NCBI RefSeq assembly: GCF_018343535.1
Contig: NZ_JAGYPF010000001.1
Location: 930,001-994,000, forward strand
Length of the DNA stretch: 64,000 nucleotides
Reading direction: 5' to 3'
DNA from: Neobacillus rhizophilus
GTDB lineage: Bacteria; Bacillota; Bacilli; Bacillales; Cytobacillaceae
Below are positions 26,149-35,901 of the stretch, piece after piece (within the stretch, counting starts at the first letter, position 1; every line of letters begins with the position of its first letter). The position numbers and the translations under genes are program-made. Under the pieces are notes generated by a model. The model was not told the origin of the DNA. It saw nothing but the letters and a program-made list of their open reading frames with translations, and did no database searches.

Positions 26149-29100
26149 TCATACCTGAGCTGCTTCAGTCCCCTGATAAATCCGATATGCTGGAACAATT
26201 GTGTCCGATACAATTTCTTTTCCTTTTTCACGAATGAAGTCCAATTTATAATAGGCATCGAACCTTCGGCTGATTTCCGTTTTCACCAGTTCGGGCGGAG
26301 TGACGACGATAAATTGGAACTTCAGTTTTTCGGCGACAGAGAAGATCGGGTCAAGGACGTGTGCTGACGCGGCTTGTCCGAACGGATTATCACAGACTAA
26401 AGGAACCCAGCTTTGGTCTGACTCATTTTTAACTGACAATAACATCATCATCATAACCATTCGGGCAGACAGCTTTTGTCCTCCACTGCCATCTGATTTC
26501 GTCTTTGAGCCCTGATTTATGGTCTGCCAAGTTGAATAATGCTCTCTTTGCGGTTTTCCGTACATAAAGGCATTATCCGTTCGCATGTTATAGACAAGAA
26601 GCTCAGGATATCGATTTCGTAGGGATACAAACAAAATCTGCTCATCGCTAATAAGTTGTTTTATTTCTTGGTCTACAGCAAGATTATTATGATCAATCGT
26701 ATCAAATTGTTTGGTAATTTTGTTGATGGCAGTGACAAAATGCTGCTTCAGCAGCGGCTCGATATCTTCGGGCTTTTTAGGTAAAATATCTTCTTTTAGC
26801 TGCACAAGCGGGAAGGATCCTCGTTCATTTTTCAGCTTCATTTTTGCAATCATGGAACGAATCGCCTCTGAAATACTCATCACCTTCATGCTTGCCCGGC
26901 TGGCCCAGAAGTTTTGAGCCTTTTCTGCCCGTTCTTTGTCACGTTCTAATTGTTCCAAACCACCTTGTGAGAAGCGCTTCATATTTTTAACGATGCTTTG
27001 AATATGCGAATAATGCCTCGTATCCATATGGTCTAGTGTTGTTAATACTTCATTTTTAAAACGAATCTCCCAATCTTTTCCTTCAATCGTTTGCTTAACA
27101 TTACGTAAGGATTGTTCGATTTTCGCATGCTTCTCTTTGCCTTCTTCCTGAATCACTTGATGTTTTTCACACCAGGATATGATACATGCTTTCCCTTGAC
27201 TCCTGACTTTTTCTACATCCATATCAGTAAATGCTGCCGCTTCCTCCTTAAGGACCACGGATAAGGTTAACAAGTCCCCTTCGAAACCTGCAATGTTGGA
27301 GTCTATTTCTTTTTGGCGCTTTTCAGCCTGCTTTACTTCCTCTATCGTTAGTTTCGTTTGGTCTTGTATTTCTACTCCTTTTACTTCTAAGTCAAGCCCT
27401 TCCCATTCTTCAGGCGGCTTTTCATGTTTGGCCACTTTCTTTCCTGACTTATCACGCTGAACAATTGCATGCTTCAAGGAAGTTTCTGCGACGGTTACAG
27501 CCGTTCCTTGTTCCCGTTCTTCCTTTTCCGCAGTCTTTGCTTCCTTTTGGGCTGTTTGCAGCATATTTTCTAATATGGTTATAGGTTCATCTGGTTCAGG
27601 AGCGTCTTTCCACTCCTTGTTATAGGTATCTAGTTTTTTCTCTAATTTATTTTGCTGCTTTTGTTCTGTTTCTTTTTTTGCTTGAATAACCAGCAATTCT
27701 CTTGCTTGTTCTTCTTTTGACTTTTGGAGCTGTTTTAACTCTTCAATACTGCTATTTAGCTCCTCTAATAAATGAAATGACAACCGTGGGATGTCCTCAC
27801 ACTGCTCTGCTTTTTCATCAGAAGGAAATACCGCTGTTTCAATAAAGACGCCAATCTCTTTAATCGTTTGTTCGGTCGTAACCTTCCATTCTAAATACGT
27901 TTGATGCCACTTGGTTTGCAGGTCACTGATATTTTGGTGCTCTTTTCCTATTTCCTGTTGCGCTAAAACTGAAGCTTCCTTTTGTTCCTCTTTCTCAAAC
28001 TTCACACGTTTATTTTCTTGATGAATTAACTTTTCACGATCAAATTCCTCTAAAGTTTCTACATCTTTTGTAAGCTTTTCGATTTTTTCTTTTGCAGCCT
28101 CAATCTGTTCTTTTAGCTGCAGCTGTAATTCTTTTTCTTTTTGCTGCTGTGTTGTGATTTCCTGTAATTTCGTCTTCATAGAATGAAGAGTGAACTGTTC
28201 CTGATTGAGCTCTCTCTCAATATCCACCGCAAGCTCGTGTGATAAAAATCGATCCATTTCTTTTAAAATACGACGTAAGGACGTTTCTGTTTTTTCAATT
28301 TCAATAAGTGTTTCTTTCTTTTCTTCTATTTGCTTAGCAATACTAATTTTCCAGTTGGTAAATTGATTTTTATCGGTTAATAGCTCTTTCTCTGTTCCGT
28401 TAATAATCACAAAGGTTGGCTGGTGATTTTCACTGTTCATTTCCTCACGTAAAAATATCGGAACTGGACTTTTAAACATTCTACTAGAAAGAACCTGCTG
28501 ATTAATCTTTTGCCATTGCTGCCCGCTAACGACTAACCCATATGGAAGGAGCGGATATGTCTCAAGGTAATTCGCAAGTTCTTCTTTACTTAAAGATTGG
28601 AGAAATTGCGTTCCATAAAACACATCGATTCCAGTCTTTTCATCAATCCATTCTTTTAATTCTTTCACATCTTTATTCGGTATCCAGAAGTGCTCATCAT
28701 TTAAGGAATGATCCAGTTGTATTTCCCATAGATCTTTTTTAATTTGTTCACCTTGTTCTCTATTATTGCCTAGTATGTCTTCAATCTGGATGACATATTT
28801 CGAAAGAAGCGCATGAGTTAGTGGTGCAGCGACATCTTCTAATAATCCACGAAGCCGATCCAACAGTGTTGCTTCTTTTTGTGTTTGCTCCTCATTTGCT
28901 TCCTTTAATTTTTCACATTTTTCTTCCGAAAACTGAATCGATTGGACAAGCGTACCATGAGCAGTGGCAAATTGGTTTTGCACTTCACTAGATTCTTTAT
29001 CTTTTGCTTGCAACTCTTCTATAGAGACCTTTTTGTTATCAATTTGTTTAGAAAGAAATTCGATAAATCCCTTTAAATCATAGGTTATCCGGTCACCAAA

Positions 29101-30615
29101 TTCTTTTATGAGGTTTTCTTCCTTAGACTCAAATGTATGCATTTGTGTATATAGGAGATCAATTTCCGTACTAAGCCGAGCAATCTCACTAGTCTTTAGT
29201 TTCTCCTGCTGCGACAGGTCGTTTCCTTTTTTCTTCAAGAACTTTTGATAGCCCAGATACTGCTTAACAGCTTCTTTAATGGAAAGATACGAATGATCCC
29301 ATTGCTTTCCTGCTTCTTCTTTGATTTCATCCATTCTTTGATTTACTTGCTCTAGGCCGCTATTTTGTTCTAATGTCGCAATCTGCTGTGAAAGAGCGCG
29401 AATACTTTGCTCGTTTTCACTCCACTCTTTTAATAATACCTGAAAGGCTAGCTGTTCTTTTCGTTCTTGTTTTTCCTGAACTATTGCTTGTAAGGAAGTA
29501 TGCTTATTCCTTCCTTCTCCTAACTTCTTCTCCCAATCCAGTACCTCTCGGTGAGCTTTTGCATATTCTAGATTGTCTTTTTGATAGCGTAAATCAGCTT
29601 GCCTTATCGTTAATTTTTCAATGTCTTCCTTTAAAACAAGCAGCATTTCCTCTTCCGATTGCTTTAAATGTTCTAAAGCACCTAACAGTTGTCTACCTTC
29701 TTTTATACTTGCTTGCACAATGTCTTTATGTTCTGCTCCTTTAGCTAGGTTCTCTTCAAAAGGGACAATGTCTTCTAAAAATTCCTTATGTGCTTGCTCT
29801 CTTTTTAGAAGAATAGGCAAATCTTTCGCGATACTCGCCTGACTTTTGAAAATCTCGACAAGATCGTTCTTTTGCTCTTCTGTCCGGTGCAAAACTTGAC
29901 TAACCGTAGGAATGATACGTTTTTGGAATAGGGAATGATCATCCTCGGCCCCCTCAAAGTATTTGCCAACGCCGCCTTCATCCTTGTTAATGTCTTTCAT
30001 AATATCCCAATCTTTACGGTTAATTCCGTATGTATCAAGAATGCGATAGTGTTTCTTTGTATCTCGGTAAACATCATAGCCATTCCATTTTAAATAGTCC
30101 TTCAGGCTTTCAGTATCAGCAACCTCATCATTTTCAAATAATGGAATATGCTCTAGCGATACCTCTTCCTTCCGTTCAAATTCTCTTGTATAAAACGTAA
30201 TATTAGGGACGATCTTCGCTTCCTGTTCCAAGGTTTTGCGATCATTACCACTTTCTTCATTCATCGAAATCCGCTGTTCGGCTGAGAACATTCCTCCCGT
30301 TACCAGATGCCGTCGGTCTGAACCGTCCAATTCCCATTGAATGAGAACATGAAAGGTATAAGGAATAAATTGCTCTTTATTATTAAAAAAGAACTGCTGA
30401 TAATAACGATTGTTTTGTTTTCCCCATGAGGTTCCAGGTTTAAGAATTTGGAAGATGGTTTGCAGAAATACCCCTTTCCCGCCCCCATTCATCATCGCAA
30501 TAAGGCCATTTGTGGATGTCTCGCCATTATGAAAGTGAAAGGTGGTATCTTTATATTGCTTTTGCATGCCATCATACTTCAGGCCTACAATTCTAATTCG
30601 ATGGATTTTCGGCAT
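26149..30615 (-). CDS. jetC: Wadjet JetC, SMC-like coiled-coil ATPase
   Basis: 1488 residues: N-terminal ATPase half with a P-loop-like NGGGKG at 43-48, long coiled coils at about 270-510 and 730-1200 around a globular hinge, and a C-terminal half with the ABC signature SGGQK (1377-1381) and Walker B region PLVCDNPFG (Asp1409). JetC is the SMC motor of Wadjet, the loop-extruding complex that recognises and cuts small circular plasmids. The motifs deviate from SMC consensus: Gly follows the P-loop Lys where Ser/Thr is usual, and Asn follows the Walker B Asp where Glu is usual. The start ATG 30615 overlaps jetB by 23 nt, with GGAGGAGGAGGAG upstream. Confidence 0.88.
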   Translation of the reverse strand: MPKIHRIRIVGLKYDGMQKQYKDTTFHFHNGETSTNGLIAMMNGGGKGVFLQTIFQILKPGTSWGKQNNRYYQQFFFNNKEQFIPYTFHVLIQWELDGSDRRHLVTGGMFSAEQRISMNEESGNDRKTLEQEAKIVPNITFYTREFERKEEVSLEHIPLFENDEVADTESLKDYLKWNGYDVYRDTKKHYRILDTYGINRKDWDIMKDINKDEGGVGKYFEGAEDDHSLFQKRIIPTVSQVLHRTEEQKNDLVEIFKSQASIAKDLPILLKREQAHKEFLEDIVPFEENLAKGAEHKDIVQASIKEGRQLLGALEHLKQSEEEMLLVLKEDIEKLTIRQADLRYQKDNLEYAKAHREVLDWEKKLGEGRNKHTSLQAIVQEKQERKEQLAFQVLLKEWSENEQSIRALSQQIATLEQNSGLEQVNQRMDEIKEEAGKQWDHSYLSIKEAVKQYLGYQKFLKKKGNDLSQQEKLKTSEIARLSTEIDLLYTQMHTFESKEENLIKEFGDRITYDLKGFIEFLSKQIDNKKVSIEELQAKDKESSEVQNQFATAHGTLVQSIQFSEEKCEKLKEANEEQTQKEATLLDRLRGLLEDVAAPLTHALLSKYVIQIEDILGNNREQGEQIKKDLWEIQLDHSLNDEHFWIPNKDVKELKEWIDEKTGIDVFYGTQFLQSLSKEELANYLETYPLLPYGLVVSGQQWQKINQQVLSSRMFKSPVPIFLREEMNSENHQPTFVIINGTEKELLTDKNQFTNWKISIAKQIEEKKETLIEIEKTETSLRRILKEMDRFLSHELAVDIERELNQEQFTLHSMKTKLQEITTQQQKEKELQLQLKEQIEAAKEKIEKLTKDVETLEEFDREKLIHQENKRVKFEKEEQKEASVLAQQEIGKEHQNISDLQTKWHQTYLEWKVTTEQTIKEIGVFIETAVFPSDEKAEQCEDIPRLSFHLLEELNSSIEELKQLQKSKEEQARELLVIQAKKETEQKQQNKLEKKLDTYNKEWKDAPEPDEPITILENMLQTAQKEAKTAEKEEREQGTAVTVAETSLKHAIVQRDKSGKKVAKHEKPPEEWEGLDLEVKGVEIQDQTKLTIEEVKQAEKRQKEIDSNIAGFEGDLLTLSVVLKEEAAAFTDMDVEKVRSQGKACIISWCEKHQVIQEEGKEKHAKIEQSLRNVKQTIEGKDWEIRFKNEVLTTLDHMDTRHYSHIQSIVKNMKRFSQGGLEQLERDKERAEKAQNFWASRASMKVMSISEAIRSMIAKMKLKNERGSFPLVQLKEDILPKKPEDIEPLLKQHFVTAINKITKQFDTIDHNNLAVDQEIKQLISDEQILFVSLRNRYPELLVYNMRTDNAFMYGKPQREHYSTWQTINQGSKTKSDGSGGQKLSARMVMMMMLLSVKNESDQSWVPLVCDNPFGQAASAHVLDPIFSVAEKLKFQFIVVTPPELVKTEISRRFDAYYKLDFIREKGKEIVSDTIVPAYRIYQGTEAAQV

Positions 30616-31342
30616 GCTCCTCCTCCTCCTCCGTAGTCATTAGTTTTTTGAATAATTCATAACGATCATAATCGTGATAGAGGTATTCAATTCGCTCAAA
30701 CAGCTCTTGTTTCGGAATTGCTTTTGGAATATCATCCCGGTCCAGAATGATAATTAGTCCCTCTGTCTCTAATAAGCGCATGCTGCTTGCAATTAAACCG
30801 ATTCTGGTACGTCTATTGCCTTTTTTAGCCCCATAATCATCCGTTTCAACCTCCATGTATTTCCAGGTTGTCACAACATCCTTCATATCAATTCTTTCCT
30901 CTTCTCCGAATACGGGTTTCACTTTAAGAATACTATCCCATTTCATGATAAGATCGTTGACAAGACGCTCTAATGCGTAATAGCTAATTCCTTCCCGCTT
31001 CGTACGGATTTTAGCAGCCTGATTGCTGTCAATGGCCGCCAAAAAAGCCATGATGACAATACTAACAAGATGAAAGTGCTTTTTCGATTCGATTTGCTTA
31101 TGCTTGTCTTTCAGATGCGTAAAATTTGTAGCAAAGATAGAGCCAGTGGGCTGGACAACCAAATGGATCCGTTTAGGCGATTCAATAATATATGTACCTG
31201 ATTCGTCTGTTAATAAAAGAACGGTCTGTCTCACTTCCGGATCAAAATACGTCTCGAAATGTTCGCTATTTTCGTCAATTACTTTTTCTTTTAATAGAGT
31301 AAAATAGACAGCTGATGCTTTTTTAATGGATTCTGCATTCAT
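30593..31342 (-). CDS. jetB: Wadjet JetB, kite-like (MukE-type) subunit
   Basis: 249 residues, soluble, with winged-helix-like segments and an acidic C-terminus (TTEEEEEHAENPSN). By position and size it is JetB, the kite subunit that binds the JetA kleisin near the ATPase heads; the family looks like DUF6063, associated to my knowledge with the type III Wadjet group. ATG 31342 overlaps the jetA stop as ATGA and has GGAGG 7 nt upstream, so translation is coupled. Confidence 0.8.
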   Translation of the reverse strand: MNAESIKKASAVYFTLLKEKVIDENSEHFETYFDPEVRQTVLLLTDESGTYIIESPKRIHLVVQPTGSIFATNFTHLKDKHKQIESKKHFHLVSIVIMAFLAAIDSNQAAKIRTKREGISYYALERLVNDLIMKWDSILKVKPVFGEEERIDMKDVVTTWKYMEVETDDYGAKKGNRRTRIGLIASSMRLLETEGLIIILDRDDIPKAIPKQELFERIEYLYHDYDRYELFKKLMTTEEEEEHAENPSN

Positions 31343-32847
31343 CTTTTTTCCTCCAGTACACAAATCTTAAACGGGGTAATTTTCGTTTGATACCAAAGAA
31401 AAGACTCCGCCCGATGATCAAACATTGTAAAGATTTTCAAGCCTTCAAACACTTGAAATTGCGGATATTCCTGCATTAGTTTATAAAGAAGAATTTCCCG
31501 CTCGTCACTTAATGTTTCTTCTTTCCGATGCAGCACTTGAACCTTTAGCGGCTTTTTATCAAACATCATCCATAAATCAATCGATTCAGATTCTTCAAAC
31601 CATAAATCCTGTACTTCTAATGGAAGCGTGGATAAATCAGCTAATGAAAACTCTCCGTATGTTTGTAAATGCTGAAAAACATAACTCCAGGCCTTAACTA
31701 CAGACTCCCAGTTCGTCACTCGCAATCGAGTAATGCTTTCTTCTGATTCTTCTTCGATTACAGCATCCGTTAGTTGTTTTTCATCAAATTCTTGTTCACC
31801 CCAGATCCAATCAAGCGGCAGAATAAATTCATTCTTCGGTGAAAATAAGGGAGAAAGAACTCTTTCAATCGTCTCGAAACTTTTGACCCCTTCCTTCATT
31901 AACCAATTTTCATAAAAATGTTCGCGAAATGATACCAGACTGGTTTCCCAAAACAAGGAGGGGTTCTCCGCCTTTAATTTCATCTCATAGGAGATATTTT
32001 GAATAACTAGCTTGGCAAATCGGTCATGCAGCTGCCTTGTATGGCCAATTTTTTCTTGGAGGAGAAACAATTCTTTTTGGATAGGATGATCCTCTTCATT
32101 TCTTCGTTTCGATTTCTCTATCATCCTAGTAATGGTCCGAAAGTGATTTTTTTCTTCCTCAAATTGCTTTTCAATTTCAACCCGATTGTCGGCCCTTTGC
32201 CATTCTTCTTCCATCAGCAAAATTTTAGGATTATTGATCATTTCCTTTTGGAAAGTGAATTCCTTTGCCATTAAGCGATTTACGCGTGAAATGAGGTGAT
32301 CGAGGTTTCGGGTAGCTTTTCGAAAATTACCATTCTTAATTAGCTGCATACTATAAAGCTGTTCGATTGTGATGGAGAATTCTTCGGCCATTTCCCTGCT
32401 CATAAAAATCATTTCCTGAGAGACATCCGTAAGTTTATAAACAATCGATCCGCCCAACTCTAAATTCGTATATATTTCATCCATCGTGACATAACGAAAG
32501 ACCTGAGTTTCCCATGATTGTTTTATTTCATCGTAATATAAAGCTTCAAACGGTTGGCTATACTCTTCTTTTCCTTGATATAATAGCCCGCTTGTAATCC
32601 GGTCTATTTGCTTATCGTCGGCCAGCAGCTTCATTTGCTTAATGGAATCCTCTACCATATACTTGATATCGGATTTGCGTCTATGATCATCATCATTTAG
32701 TTCCCGGTAAAAGATGGTCAGGAGCACTTGCATGAGAATCGTTTGGACATAAGGCTTCAGCTCCCCTACTTCCATTCCCCTGCCAAGCTCAAACAGTGGA
32801 TTTAATCGTTGCATCCGCTGGGCAAAACCTTCCCATGATTCGTTCAC
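31339..32847 (-). CDS. jetA: Wadjet JetA, kleisin-like subunit
   Basis: About 502 residues, helical and charged, with no enzyme motif. It fits JetA, the kleisin that bridges the SMC heads; the family resembles DUF5716. The likely start is GTG 32847 (ATGTGA overlap with the jetD stop, GGAGGAG 6 nt upstream, inside jetD); ATG 32853 and ATG 32862 lie in frame but are badly spaced from the ribosome site. Second gene of the jetD-A-B-C operon. Confidence 0.8.
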   Translation of the reverse strand: MNESWEGFAQRMQRLNPLFELGRGMEVGELKPYVQTILMQVLLTIFYRELNDDDHRRKSDIKYMVEDSIKQMKLLADDKQIDRITSGLLYQGKEEYSQPFEALYYDEIKQSWETQVFRYVTMDEIYTNLELGGSIVYKLTDVSQEMIFMSREMAEEFSITIEQLYSMQLIKNGNFRKATRNLDHLISRVNRLMAKEFTFQKEMINNPKILLMEEEWQRADNRVEIEKQFEEEKNHFRTITRMIEKSKRRNEEDHPIQKELFLLQEKIGHTRQLHDRFAKLVIQNISYEMKLKAENPSLFWETSLVSFREHFYENWLMKEGVKSFETIERVLSPLFSPKNEFILPLDWIWGEQEFDEKQLTDAVIEEESEESITRLRVTNWESVVKAWSYVFQHLQTYGEFSLADLSTLPLEVQDLWFEESESIDLWMMFDKKPLKVQVLHRKEETLSDEREILLYKLMQEYPQFQVFEGLKIFTMFDHRAESFLWYQTKITPFKICVLEEKR

Positions 32848-33917
32848 ATCCATCTCCTCCATGTTTCAATCGTTAATACCTCTTGCGGGATTCGCTTGTT
32901 TTCCTGCCATAATTGCTGTAATAATGCCTGCTCCTCATCTGTAAACCATTGAAAAAATAAATCACGGTATTTCAGGTTTTGCGTTTGCCCCATTTTCTGG
33001 TCATTTTTTTGTTCTCGACATTCTAGCATTTTCCGATAAATTTTTAAGGCAGGCTGAATGCTGCAATCTGGGTATTTTTCAATTAGCCTGATGAGGATAC
33101 CGTACCCTGCCGCATCAAGATCCCCTGCGTAGTAGAATAGATAGGATTTGGGCGGAAACATTCGAAAGAAAAAGGAAAAGCTCTGTTCAATTTTCGTGCC
33201 TTCCCCATAAATAATGAGCTCTGGCTCATAATCGAGTTGATTCGCTTCCAATAATTTAATAGAAGTATGAAAGAACGATAGATTTTCGACGATGAGTACT
33301 CTATGAATATCTTTTATTTCTTTCCCTTGTTTCATCCAAAATACAAAAGGCTCCCCATACTTCACCATTTTAAGTTGGTCCTCAGATATTCCGATTCTCG
33401 TTAAAAAGCCTTTTCCATCAGGAAATTGATCACTATCCAATAAGAATTTTTCATGGCCGAAGAGTTCCAGGCTTCTTTCTTCGAATGATACGATTTCCCG
33501 TTCCAGGCTGGACTTTAGAAAACTATATAAATTCTCGATTCGCTGCCATTCTTCTTTCGTCTGCCATTCGGGATGCCGCTCATAATAGGAAAAATCAAAC
33601 CGATCACTTAATTTCATCATCTCAAGACGATCCCATTTGTCGGCCTGAACTTTTATATTGACCCAGTAATATAAGGCAAGAGCAGGGGTTTTACCATTGT
33701 ATTGATTATTTTGAATAGGGATTAGCTGTCCCTCCGCTTGCAATGTTTCAATTGCGCGATAAAACAACGAATAGCCGTCCATTTCAAAATAATCATCCAC
33801 TAGCTTGCGTAACTGAAATTCTAAATCGTTACTATTAATTTTCTTTTTTTGTTTAGGGTGTTGAATATCGCTAATAAATCCTCTCACCCTTGTTTCAATG
33901 ATGTCGATTGTACTCAC
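32844..33917 (-). CDS. jetD: Wadjet JetD, toprim nuclease subunit
   Basis: 357 residues: an N-terminal helical region and a C-terminal toprim domain with the acidic Glu in VLIVENLSFF (Glu211), YGEGTKIE and the DxD motif GDLDAAG (Asp266, Asp268). JetD is the nuclease of Wadjet, related to topoisomerase VI and DUF2220/DUF3322 proteins; it cleaves plasmid DNA once the SMC complex is engaged. It starts with GTG 33917 and is the first gene of the operon, so the promoter lies in the 227-bp gap upstream. Confidence 0.85.
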   Translation of the reverse strand: MSTIDIIETRVRGFISDIQHPKQKKKINSNDLEFQLRKLVDDYFEMDGYSLFYRAIETLQAEGQLIPIQNNQYNGKTPALALYYWVNIKVQADKWDRLEMMKLSDRFDFSYYERHPEWQTKEEWQRIENLYSFLKSSLEREIVSFEERSLELFGHEKFLLDSDQFPDGKGFLTRIGISEDQLKMVKYGEPFVFWMKQGKEIKDIHRVLIVENLSFFHTSIKLLEANQLDYEPELIIYGEGTKIEQSFSFFFRMFPPKSYLFYYAGDLDAAGYGILIRLIEKYPDCSIQPALKIYRKMLECREQKNDQKMGQTQNLKYRDLFFQWFTDEEQALLQQLWQENKRIPQEVLTIETWRRWM

Positions 33918-34079
33918 CTACTTACATCTTCTTGGGGTCATGAATAGACTCCGAATACCTTATTTGGCCATCCTTTTATTATAGACTAGTTGCGTGATTG
34001 TTCGTAAATGAAATTTTTCTAAAATAATAGATTGAATAAACAAAAAAACGCATCAGTGAAAAAATTCACCGAAAAATAA

Positions 34080-34126
34080 TGCCTGACCCCCGGCGCTGTA
34101 ACGCTTAAAATGTCGGGGGTCAGGCA
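34080..34126. repeat. REP-like hairpin with TGCCTGACCCCCG arms
   Basis: Perfect 13-bp arms, TGCCTGACCCCCG and CGGGGGTCAGGCA, with a 21-nt loop. It lies between the Wadjet operon and the helicase gene. It may also end transcription of neither gene well, as no T run follows. Confidence 0.8.
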
Positions 34127-34144
34127 CTGGAATTCAGTGTATAA

Positions 34145-35590
34145 TTATTTTAGGGCTTTACTAACTTTTAGCTTCTTCCCTTTTATGGTTGTATTCTCCA
34201 TGGCTTGTAAAACGAGCGAGCCTTTTCCGTTCAGAATATCAACATAGGACATTTGATCCTGGATCGTAATAATTCCAATATCATCTGCAGTTACTCCAGG
34301 AATTTTCGCAATCGTTCCAACAAAATCTACTGCTCGAAGCTTCTTCTTTTTTCCACCGCCAAAATATAGTTTCATGATATCTTGGTTAATTCTGGCGGTT
34401 CTATTATTTCTTACGACCCGTCGGCCGCTGATTTTTTCCTTGAAAGCAGCTTTTTTATCAGCAACTTCGTGTGGCTTAGGTGCATCCATTATTGGTATTT
34501 CAAAGCCAATATACCGTTCAATATCTTTAACGAATTTTCCTTCATAAGGTGTCGCAAACGTAATCGCTTTTCCTTCATTTCCTGCGCGACCGGTTCGGCC
34601 TGTCCGGTGGACATAACTCTCTTTTTCCATTGGAACATCAAAGTTGATAACAAGTGTCACATTATCAATATCAATACCTCGCGCTGCTACGTCGGTGGCA
34701 ACTAAATAACGGAAATTCCCCATTTTAAAACCATCCATTACAGCAAACCGATCTTGTTGTTCTAATCCGCCATGGAGTCTTTCACAAGAATAATCGGATT
34801 CTTCCAATTCGGTATAGACAGTATCAACGTGTTCTTTTGTTCGGCAAAAAATAAGACAGCTGTCTGGATTTTCAACGACGGTGATGGCCTTTAGGAGTGG
34901 AATTTTTTCATCTTCCGTCACTTCAATTAAACGATGTTCTATTGTATCCGCCGTGACACCGGTAGCCTCAATCTCGACATTAATAGGATTTTCCATATAC
35001 TTATGGCAGAGGTTTTCAACATCCTTAGGTAATGTTGCCGAAAATACCATTGTTACTCTGTTTAAAGGGAGTTCATTGATAATTGCTTCGACTTCATCGA
35101 TAAAACCCATATTAAGCATTTCATCAGCTTCATCTATAATGAGATACTTTATTTTATCTAGAACTAGGGTCCCTCTTTCAATATGATCCATAACTCGTCC
35201 TGGGGTACCAACAACTACATGGGTTTTTTGTTTCAATTCTTCTTTTTGTTTCGTAAAAGGTTCTTTTCCGTAAACAGCCATTGCTTTGATTCGTTTAAAC
35301 CTTCCAATATTCGTGATGTCATCGCGAACTTGAACTGCCAATTCTCTGGTTGGTGTAAGAATTAAGACCTGTGGCAGTTTTTCTTCCCATTGGATCAGTT
35401 CGCAAATAGGTATTCCAAAAGACGCAGTCTTGCCGCTGCCTGTTTGAGATTTTACAACAAGATCTTGATTTGCCAATGCTAACGGAATAACTTTACCCTG
35501 AACCTCTGTCGGAGCTTCATATTTTAATACCTCTAAAGATCTTCTTATTTCATCGCTTAAATTATAAACCTCAAAACTAGTTTCACTCAT
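34145..35590 (-). CDS. dbpA: DEAD-box RNA helicase, DbpA/YxiN type
   Basis: 481 residues with all DEAD-box motifs in order: [11 protein letters not shown] (I), PTRELAVQV (Ia), GTPGRVMDH (Ib), IDEADEML (II), FSATLP (III), [15 protein letters not shown] and [10 protein letters not shown] (VI). The last 75 residues form a DbpA-type RNA-binding domain, which in YxiN targets hairpin 92 of 23S rRNA. So this is a ribosome-assembly helicase. Single gene, ATG 35590. Confidence 0.9.
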   Translation of the reverse strand: MSETSFEVYNLSDEIRRSLEVLKYEAPTEVQGKVIPLALANQDLVVKSQTGSGKTASFGIPICELIQWEEKLPQVLILTPTRELAVQVRDDITNIGRFKRIKAMAVYGKEPFTKQKEELKQKTHVVVGTPGRVMDHIERGTLVLDKIKYLIIDEADEMLNMGFIDEVEAIINELPLNRVTMVFSATLPKDVENLCHKYMENPINVEIEATGVTADTIEHRLIEVTEDEKIPLLKAITVVENPDSCLIFCRTKEHVDTVYTELEESDYSCERLHGGLEQQDRFAVMDGFKMGNFRYLVATDVAARGIDIDNVTLVINFDVPMEKESYVHRTGRTGRAGNEGKAITFATPYEGKFVKDIERYIGFEIPIMDAPKPHEVADKKAAFKEKISGRRVVRNNRTARINQDIMKLYFGGGKKKKLRAVDFVGTIAKIPGVTADDIGIITIQDQMSYVDILNGKGSLVLQAMENTTIKGKKLKVSKALK

Positions 35591-35786
35591 GTATTAACCT
35601 CGTTTTTTATGTATTATCCGGCTTATATATAGGATTTCTCTCGAAGAAATATCATATGCATAATCTGAATAATAGTCATTATACTTGAAATGAGGGGAAA
35701 AACGAACAGTGAAAAACACTGTTGCAGCTGGGGGATTCAAAATGGGCAGTAAAACTCAAAAGTGGCTTTAGTAAATTCCATAAGAG

Positions 35787-35818
35787 ATTAAATATTCCGA
35801 TTTGTATAAATATTTAAT
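35787..35818. promoter_or_regulatory. Inverted repeat upstream of LysR gene
   Basis: ATTAAATATT and AATATTTAAT, perfect 10-bp arms, 84 bp before the LysR start; a possible autoregulatory site. The rest of the 311-bp gap holds only a small AACAGTG/CACTGTT hairpin at about 35705. Confidence 0.35.
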
Positions 35819-35901
35819 TTCATTTCATTGTATTTCCACAGAGTCTAAGATAAAATTTTGATTAATATATATCTAAATTCTATAGGTGTGGGGTGAGAGT
35901 C

